A stretch of DNA of 6,951 bases from Pirellulaceae bacterium (lineage in GTDB: Bacteria > Planctomycetota > Planctomycetia > Pirellulales > Pirellulaceae), in the NCBI GenBank assembly GCA_020846515.1, contig JADLDX010000341.1, positions 1 to 6,951 on the forward strand. Reading direction: 5' to 3'. The notes beneath the pieces are model-generated. The model made no database searches and was not told the origin of the DNA. It was given only the letters and a program-made list of their open reading frames with translations. The position numbers and the translations under genes were made by a program. Positions 1 through 4,286 of the stretch are shown here, piece by piece; the first letter of the stretch is position 1, and every line of letters begins with the position of its first letter.

Positions 1-1
1 C

Positions 2-256
2 GACGAGACCGGCTTTGCCCTGGACGCCCTCTGGGCGTGTGGTGGTAGCACCCCGACCCTGAAACCAACTATAATGCGAGGCCTACGCTGGATGGTTGCG
101 GCGGTCGAACAAGGCCACCACCGCACCAGTTGGCCGATAGGATTTTATTTCGCCAAGCTTTGGTATCACGAACGGCTATATCCCATACTTGCGGCCACCG
201 CTGCCCTAGGGATCGCCGTCGAGCGTCCTCATGTTTGGCAAGACCTGCCTGAATGA
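2..256 (+). CDS. Terpenoid cyclase (squalene-hopene/class II diterpene type), C-terminal fragment
   Basis: Only the last 84 codons are in the window; the reading frame is open to the left edge and ends at TGA 254-256. The visible tail begins DETGFALDALWACGG, which resembles the QW-type repeat (ETG-x-A-x-x-AL) of the alpha/alpha-barrel squalene cyclase/prenyltransferase fold. It continues with RGLRWMV and then PIGFYFAKLWYHERLYPILA, which matches my recollection of the C-terminal signature of bacterial squalene-cyclase-like and class II diterpene cyclases. These enzymes protonate and cyclise polyprenyl substrates through a DxDD motif, which would lie upstream of this window, so activity and substrate cannot be judged. 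The next gene, a prenyl diphosphate synthase fusion, starts 21 bp later in the same frame, supporting a shared terpenoid role and co-transcription. A non-catalytic member of the superfamily remains possible. Confidence 0.72.
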   Translation, partial: DETGFALDALWACGGSTPTLKPTIMRGLRWMVAAVEQGHHRTSWPIGFYFAKLWYHERLYPILAATAALGIAVERPHVWQDLPE

Positions 257-267
257 GTAATCTCCTC

Positions 268-274
268 AAAGGAG
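268..274 (+). promoter_or_regulatory. Strong Shine-Dalgarno AAAGGAG with short spacing
   Basis: AAAGGAG lies in the 21-bp gap after the cyclase stop. It is the clearest ribosome binding site in the window, but it ends only 3 nt before ATG 278, closer than the usual 5-9 nt. The next codon, TTG 281, would sit 6 nt away and is an alternative start that shortens the protein by one residue. Having its own site suggests the synthase is translated independently of readthrough from the cyclase. Confidence 0.6.
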
Positions 275-277
275 TTC

Positions 278-2212
278 ATGTTGTCGACCGTTACACCAAC
301 TGTTACGCCTACCGATACCGCACAAACATCCAGCCCCAGCGGTACCACTCAACCGCCGACCACCATTGGTCGCCGCAAGACTAGCCATCTAAAGGTTGTG
401 CCTGAATCATTAGAACTCCGCGAGCAGATCCGCGCTCGATGTGTGGAAGTTGCGGCACGCTTGGATAAAAACCATCCATTGACGAAAGACGAAATGGAAA
501 CGGTGGCTCGACAACTGCTCGAGCAAGAAGGAATGCCCGAAGGATATTTGGGCTGGGTAATGGTCGTTCTATCGAGTGAGTTTTGGCGCGACCAGATCGG
601 CGCCATTCCGCCCAGCCGTCGACTGTTCTTGCTACCTCATTGCCTCAAGCATGCCGAAGGCTGTCCAGCCGATTACGATGAGTTCGGCATGAATTGCAAA
701 AAGTGCGGCGCTTGCAGCATCGCCGACTTCCGCACGATCGCCGAAGAGATGGGCTACAAGGTATTGGTCGCCGAAGGCTCGCCAGTGGTCTTGAAAATTA
801 TCGTCAGCGGTTATGTTGATGCGATCGTCGGCGTGGCCTGCCTGAACGTGCTCGAGAAAGCCATCGACAAAATCTTGTTGGCCGGCATCCCATGCATGGC
901 TGTGCCACTCTTGTCCAGCGATTGCCGCAATACAAGCGTCGACGAATCGTGGGTCATGGACATGATCGAAAACCTGACGACCGAACCTGCGGCCGCACAG
1001 ACGCGCAGCTATGTGCACCTGCTCCGCGCCGCCAACGATCTGTTCCAACCCGAACAATTCGATCGACTGGCAGTACGTCAACGCGGTAGTAAGCCCATTG
1101 GCCCCGCGAATGGCTCCGATGCCCATGATCAGGCTAACGGCCAAACGGATGCTCAGGCATTTGATCTTTTGGGCGGTAACGATCCAATTGCTGCCACCGA
1201 AGCCCTGGGCTATGACTTTGTGCGCCGCGGCGGCAAGTATAGTCGACCCTTTATTACTCTGGCCGCCTACGATGCGTTGACCGGTGGTCGTGGTACCACC
1301 AACGAAGGCGCCGCTTCGATCAATAGTTTTCCCGATGCAGTGCGACGTGCGGCCATGAGCATCGAAATGTTCCACAAGGCCAGTCTGGTACACGACGATA
1401 TCGAAGACGATGACGGTTTTCGCTATGGCCAACCAACCATGCATCGTCGCTTTGGTTTACCCACGGCCATCAATGTCGGTGATTACCTGATTGGCTTGGG
1501 TTATCGCATGGTCAGTCGCGAAACGGCGACGCTGGGCGCTCAATGCGCGGCCGATATCATGGATTGCCTGGCCAATGCTCATATTCGCTTGGCGGAAGGG
1601 CAGGGGGCCGAGTTACTATGGCGTGATGCGCGCGACCGTCGCCTGTCGCCCTTGGATGCCTTGAAGATTTATGCACTAAAGACTGCCCCGGCCTTCGAAG
1701 CCGCACTGTATACCGGCGTGCGTTTAGCGGGCGATGCCACTGAGTATGTCGAACCAATTCGTCAGTTCGCTCGTAACTTAGGCGTTGCCTTCCAGATTTT
1801 GAATGATTTGAATGATTGGCAGGGCGACCAGAACAACAAATTGGCCAGTGGGGGCGACGTACTGGGTGGTCGACCAACCGTGCTGTGGGCCTTGGCACTT
1901 GCCAGTTTGAATGCGGCAGATCAAGCCGAGCTGATGCGATTGGCGAGTGCAGATTGTGAATTGGTGCCGGCTGAACGCGTGCGGCGCATTGAACGCTTGT
2001 ATCGACAAGCCAAAGCATTTGACCAAGCCAACCGCTTGATTGATAAACATCAACAACGAGCCTTGGAGGTAGTCCGCGATGTGGCACCTGAGGCCCTGCA
2101 ACGCTTGATGATTTACTTGGTTGATACGGTTCTGGAACGCAACTCAGAAGCACCGGCAGCCGTCGTGCCATTGTCGCAGATCAGTTCGCTGCCAATGCCC
2201 ACGCGAAGCTAA
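278..2212 (+). CDS. DUF116 - polyprenyl diphosphate synthase fusion protein
   Basis: This 644-residue protein has two recognisable parts. Residues 1-40 are Thr/Pro/Ser-rich low complexity. Residues about 45-230 resemble DUF116, a family of unknown function: LPHC (C122), C129, then C140-x2-C143-x2-C146, followed by C188, C206 and C216; the cysteines suggest metal or Fe-S binding, which is inference. Residues 260-295 are a polar linker. Residues about 300-620 are a trans-isoprenyl diphosphate synthase, which condenses isopentenyl diphosphate with allylic diphosphates. It shows GGKYSRP (318-324, usually GGKRxRP), first Asp-rich motif D373-D374-x-x-D377, GQPTMHRRFG, GDYL, and KTA (468-470). The second Asp-rich motif is N509-D-L-N-D513 instead of DDxxD. 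Single-domain synthases are about 300-350 residues, so the length fits a fusion. It probably forms an operon with the upstream cyclase. Product chain length cannot be read with confidence; GGPP or FPP synthase-like is a reasonable guess. Confidence 0.9.
   Translation: MLSTVTPTVTPTDTAQTSSPSGTTQPPTTIGRRKTSHLKVVPESLELREQIRARCVEVAARLDKNHPLTKDEMETVARQLLEQEGMPEGYLGWVMVVLSSEFWRDQIGAIPPSRRLFLLPHCLKHAEGCPADYDEFGMNCKKCGACSIADFRTIAEEMGYKVLVAEGSPVVLKIIVSGYVDAIVGVACLNVLEKAIDKILLAGIPCMAVPLLSSDCRNTSVDESWVMDMIENLTTEPAAAQTRSYVHLLRAANDLFQPEQFDRLAVRQRGSKPIGPANGSDAHDQANGQTDAQAFDLLGGNDPIAATEALGYDFVRRGGKYSRPFITLAAYDALTGGRGTTNEGAASINSFPDAVRRAAMSIEMFHKASLVHDDIEDDDGFRYGQPTMHRRFGLPTAINVGDYLIGLGYRMVSRETATLGAQCAADIMDCLANAHIRLAEGQGAELLWRDARDRRLSPLDALKIYALKTAPAFEAALYTGVRLAGDATEYVEPIRQFARNLGVAFQILNDLNDWQGDQNNKLASGGDVLGGRPTVLWALALASLNAADQAELMRLASADCELVPAERVRRIERLYRQAKAFDQANRLIDKHQQRALEVVRDVAPEALQRLMIYLVDTVLERNSEAPAAVVPLSQISSLPMPTRS
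1799..1816 (+). repeat. Perfect 9-bp tandem duplication inside the second Asp-rich motif
   Basis: TTGAATGAT occurs twice back to back, in frame, encoding Leu-Asn-Asp twice (residues 508-513). This is the place where the synthase family normally has the DDxxD Mg-binding motif. The duplication is read directly from the sequence; that it arose by slippage is inference. Confidence 0.85.
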
Positions 2213-2234
2213 ACACGCCATCGGACCATCCCAC

Positions 2235-2283
2235 CTGCCCGAACTAACGAGCTACGCTGCCCGAAATACACTGCCCGAAATAC
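2235..2283 (+). repeat. Short direct repeats CTGCCCGAAATAC in the gap after the synthase
   Basis: CTGCCCGAAATAC is present exactly at 2257-2269 and 2271-2283, with a related copy CTGCCCGAACTAAC at 2235-2248. They lie in the 163-bp gap between the synthase stop and the next gene. No function is known; they could be a degenerate slippage product or protein-binding sites. Confidence 0.55.
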
Positions 2284-2303
2284 GCGAACTACCGGAACCG
2301 AAC

Positions 2304-2326
2304 CCGGTGGGCCTGTGTGCCACCGG
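2304..2326 (+). terminator. Hairpin, possible weak terminator or attenuator
   Basis: CCGGTGG (2304-2310) pairs perfectly with CCACCGG (2320-2326) across a 9-nt loop. The stem is GC-rich, but no T-run follows, so it is not a classical intrinsic terminator. It sits about 50 bp before the start of the chorismate-lyase-like gene and could end synthase transcripts by another route or protect RNA ends. Confidence 0.25.
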
Positions 2327-2361
2327 CGATCTTGAACGCCCTTAACTGTTTCATTTCATAT

Positions 2362-2366
2362 CGGAG
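2362..2366 (+). promoter_or_regulatory. Ribosome binding site CGGAG deciding the GTG start at 2376
   Basis: CGGAG ends 9 nt before GTG 2376. The tempting ATG at 2371 is in another frame and reads ATG-GCG-TGA, so it stops after two codons. In the correct frame, TAA 2343-2345 closes the region upstream, leaving GTG 2376 as the only conventional start near this site. Confidence 0.5.
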
Positions 2367-2375
2367 CCTGATGGC

Positions 2376-2930
2376 GTGAGTGGCTTACCTCCCTCCACGG
2401 CCGATCTCGAGACGCTCGTTGGTTTGTTCTATGGTCATGGCGAGCAATTGGCCAGCTTTGCCGCGCGCCATCACAGCCAGTTGCCCGTAGCCTATCGCCG
2501 GCTACTGGCACATACTGGCCATATGACTGTGACTGTCGAAGACAGACATCATTCGCCAGTTGATGTGGAAGTCCTAGAAGTCCAGCAAAACGAAACGCAC
2601 TATAGCCGTCAAATCTTACTGCGTCGGCAGACCGACCGCCGCGTCGTGCAGTTCGGCATCGTTCGCCTGGCTTTGGAGACCCTCGACAAGGCCGCCCGCG
2701 ACGAAATCATTAGCCAGCGCACACCGTTGGGACGGGTGTTGATTGACCATGGCGTGATGAGGGCCGTGCAGTTGTTGGGATTGTGGGAAGTCACATGCGG
2801 CCCCGACCTAGCCAGCCACTTTGGCACTCACGTTGGCCATGTGACTTATGGACGCACTGCCCTGATCTATTGCAATAGTGAACCGGCTGTCGAATTGCTT
2901 GAGATCGTTGCCCCTGAAGATATGTTTTAA
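2376..2930 (+). CDS. Chorismate lyase-like protein (UbiC/DUF98 superfamily)
   Basis: This 184-residue cytoplasmic protein begins with GTG. Its pattern fits the chorismate pyruvate-lyase fold: LLAHTGHMT (43-51), YSRQILL (76-82), FGIVRLAL (93-100), RTPLGRVLID (115-124), YGRTALIYC (158-166) and VELLEIVAP (172-180). By analogy with E. coli UbiC, where an Arg, a Leu and a Glu line the active site, I align R78, L118 of the PLG motif and E175; this alignment is by eye. UbiC splits chorismate into 4-hydroxybenzoate and pyruvate. Length is close to UbiC (about 165 residues). No DNA-binding domain is present, so it is not a UTRA-type regulator, which shares the fold. It follows the prenyl synthase by 163 bp, which invites a link to prenylated aromatics or quinones, but the gap weakens the operon case. 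It could instead be a non-enzymatic family member. Confidence 0.68.
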   Translation: MSGLPPSTADLETLVGLFYGHGEQLASFAARHHSQLPVAYRRLLAHTGHMTVTVEDRHHSPVDVEVLEVQQNETHYSRQILLRRQTDRRVVQFGIVRLALETLDKAARDEIISQRTPLGRVLIDHGVMRAVQLLGLWEVTCGPDLASHFGTHVGHVTYGRTALIYCNSEPAVELLEIVAPEDMF

Positions 2931-2957
2931 CCACCCATCGACGGTGGCCGGCACTTT

Positions 2958-3007
2958 GTTGAACGATCGAAAAGTTGAACGATCGAAAAGTTGAACGATC
3001 GCGAAAC
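2958..3007 (+). repeat. 16-bp tandem repeat GTTGAACGATCGAAAA, three copies, upstream of the dehydrogenase
   Basis: Two perfect copies lie at 2958-2973 and 2974-2989. A third copy at 2990-3007 is changed to GTTGAACGATCGCGAAAC, and GTTGACA at 3008-3014 looks like the start of a fourth. Each copy contains the palindrome CGATCG (2964-2969, 2980-2985, 2996-3001), spaced exactly 16 bp apart. The array occupies the 136-bp gap before the dehydrogenase gene and ends 59 bp from its start. It could be an operator array or a neutral slippage product. Confidence 0.8.
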
Positions 3008-3052
3008 GTTGACAGACGCGGGAGAGATACACATCCCGACCGGTTATTCTCC

Positions 3053-3070
3053 ATGAAACATTTGTTATGA
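3053..3070 (+). other. Possible five-codon leader peptide overlapping the dehydrogenase start
   Basis: ATG 3053 opens a short frame reading MKHLL and stops at TGA 3068-3070, which overlaps the ATG at 3067 as ATGA. Such an overlap can couple translation, and the dehydrogenase has no evident Shine-Dalgarno of its own. The mini-frame also lacks a properly spaced ribosome binding site, so it may be chance. Confidence 0.15.
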
Positions 3071-4077
3071 GCACTGATAAACCAACGGTTTTTGTGACAC
3101 GTCAGATTCCGGCGATGGGCCTGGAAGCCATCGCCCGGGTCGCCGAGATGCGTGTACACGAAAAGCCAATGCCACCGACGCGTCAGGAATTGTTGCAGGG
3201 CGTCCAAGGCTGCGCAGGCATCCTGTCGTTGCTGAGCGATCGAATTGATAGCGAAGTCTTCGACGCAGCCGGAGCAAACTTGCGCGTGGTCAGCAACTTT
3301 GCGGTGGGTTACAACAACATCGATGTCACCGAAGCCAAGCGACGCGACATTTCAGTGGGCAACACGCCTGACGTACTGACCGACGCCACTGCAGACATTG
3401 CTGTGGCGTTGATTCTGGCGGCCGCGCGCAGACTGCGCGAAGCCGCCGACGGAGTAATCCATGGCCAATGGAAGACTTGGGAGCCACTTGGTTGGATCGG
3501 TATGGACCTGCGCGGCAAGACGCTGGGCATCGTAGGTATGGGGCGAATTGGTCAAGCGACCGCCGAGCGACTTGTTCACGGCTGGCAAATGAAATTACTC
3601 TACACCTCGCGCAGCCCCAAACCCGATGTCGACCGGCAATTAGGTGGCAGACATGTTGCGCTCGATGAATTATTATCAGACAGCGATGTGATTAGCGTGC
3701 ACGTGTCACTCAGTCCCGAAACTCGCCACTTGATCAATGCCGAAGCTTTATCGAAAGTCAAACTCAACACAGTGCTAGTCAATACTTCGCGCGGCGAGGT
3801 CATCGACCAAATGGCACTCGTGACAGCCCTGAAGAAACAACAGCTATTCGCAGCCGGCTTGGATGTATGTGATCCCGAACCGCTGCCGGTGAATCACCCT
3901 TTGCTCGAACTTCCCAATTGCATCGTGCTTCCACATATCGGAAGCGCCACAGTTAGTGCCCGTAACGCCATGGCGCAGCGCGCCGCTCGCAACTTGATTG
4001 CCGGCATCCAAGGACAACCGCTCCCCTTTGCCGTACATCAATCCCACCTTCACACGCATCCCACAAACCAAACTTAA
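3067..4077 (+). CDS. D-2-hydroxyacid dehydrogenase, glyoxylate/hydroxypyruvate reductase type
   Basis: This 336-residue cytoplasmic NAD(P)H enzyme is predicted to reduce glyoxylate or hydroxypyruvate to glycolate or D-glycerate. The N- and C-terminal parts form the catalytic domain (FAVGYNNIDV, 78-87) around a Rossmann domain with GMGRIG (157-162). The catalytic trio of the family is visible: R242 in VNTSRGEVID, E271 in DVCDPEP and H290 in LPHIGSAT. The stretch NHPLLELPNCIVLPHIGSAT (276-295) closely resembles human GRHPR and archaeal GyaR. It is not a full-length SerA-type phosphoglycerate dehydrogenase because it ends after the catalytic domain with no ACT domain. SRSPKP after the second Rossmann strand, with no acidic residue at the usual NAD-selecting position, suggests NADPH preference (inference). 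The C-terminal tail is His-rich. Start ATG 3067 places the first strand (PTVFVTRQIP) normally; no Shine-Dalgarno is evident. Exact substrate is unproven. Confidence 0.92.
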   Translation: MSTDKPTVFVTRQIPAMGLEAIARVAEMRVHEKPMPPTRQELLQGVQGCAGILSLLSDRIDSEVFDAAGANLRVVSNFAVGYNNIDVTEAKRRDISVGNTPDVLTDATADIAVALILAAARRLREAADGVIHGQWKTWEPLGWIGMDLRGKTLGIVGMGRIGQATAERLVHGWQMKLLYTSRSPKPDVDRQLGGRHVALDELLSDSDVISVHVSLSPETRHLINAEALSKVKLNTVLVNTSRGEVIDQMALVTALKKQQLFAAGLDVCDPEPLPVNHPLLELPNCIVLPHIGSATVSARNAMAQRAARNLIAGIQGQPLPFAVHQSHLHTHPTNQT

Positions 4078-4083
4078 AGATCA

Positions 4084-4107
4084 ACCATTGGTCGACCATT
4101 GGTCGAC
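4084..4107 (+). repeat. Tandem 11-mer ACCATTGGTCG with nested palindromes
   Basis: ACCATTGGTCG occurs at 4084-4094 and again at 4095-4105, starting 6 bp after the dehydrogenase stop. The junction forms the 10-bp palindrome TGGTCGACCA (4089-4098). The same 11-mer also occurs at 362-372 inside the DUF116 fusion gene. The role is unknown; the position suits a binding site or a 3'-end structure, but no T-run follows. Confidence 0.6.
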
Positions 4108-4204
4108 ACGGATCAAGCCTGACCCGCGACGGACCTGATATCCCAGCCGATTTGATAATCAGTCAAATTTGAAAGACAACCAAAACAGTGCAGGCAATGG
4201 GCGA

Positions 4205-4227
4205 TGAATGCATGGGCGGTGCATTCA
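4205..4227 (+). other. Hairpin in the leader of the PVC-type dehydrogenase gene
   Basis: TGAATGCA (4205-4212) pairs perfectly with TGCATTCA (4220-4227) across the loop TGGGCGG. A run of four T follows at 4236-4239. The stem is only moderately GC-rich and the T-run is short and offset, so this is either a weak terminator for the upstream gene or a structure in the 5' leader of the gene starting at 4287. A second weaker stem, ATTTGA/TCAAAT, lies at 4150-4168. I see no riboswitch family and no clear promoter in the 4078-4286 gap. Confidence 0.4.
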
Positions 4228-4286
4228 AGCTGCGATTTTGTTGGTGCACTTCAGAATTTTGAACGCTTTGTCCCTGTGAGTAAAAG

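Noticed and set aside
632..1444. A 270-codon open frame on the - strand
   Set aside because: It lies opposite the DUF116 and early synthase region, whose + strand motifs are clear. Its translation has no recognisable domain, so it is a codon-bias shadow.
1557..2171. A 204-codon open frame on the - strand
   Set aside because: It is antisense to the conserved synthase motifs and shows no family features of its own.
2121..2345. A 74-codon + strand frame running from the synthase end into the gap
   Set aside because: It starts within the synthase in another frame, has no ribosome site, and is low in recognisable protein character.
2376..2930. A UTRA-type transcription regulator
   Set aside because: The fold is shared with chorismate lyase, but there is no N-terminal helix-turn-helix domain.
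2958..3007. A CRISPR array
   Set aside because: The units are 16 bp, directly abutting, without unique spacers, and there are no cas genes.
3009..3037. TTGACA as a sigma-70 -35 box
   Set aside because: At 16-18 bp spacing the sequence is CATCCC-like with no -10 resemblance; the hexamer is better explained as part of the 16-bp repeat.
3067..4077. SerA-type 3-phosphoglycerate dehydrogenase
   Set aside because: No ACT or intervening domain follows the catalytic domain, and the NHPLLELPNC...LPHIGSAT segment fits the GRHPR/GyaR group better.
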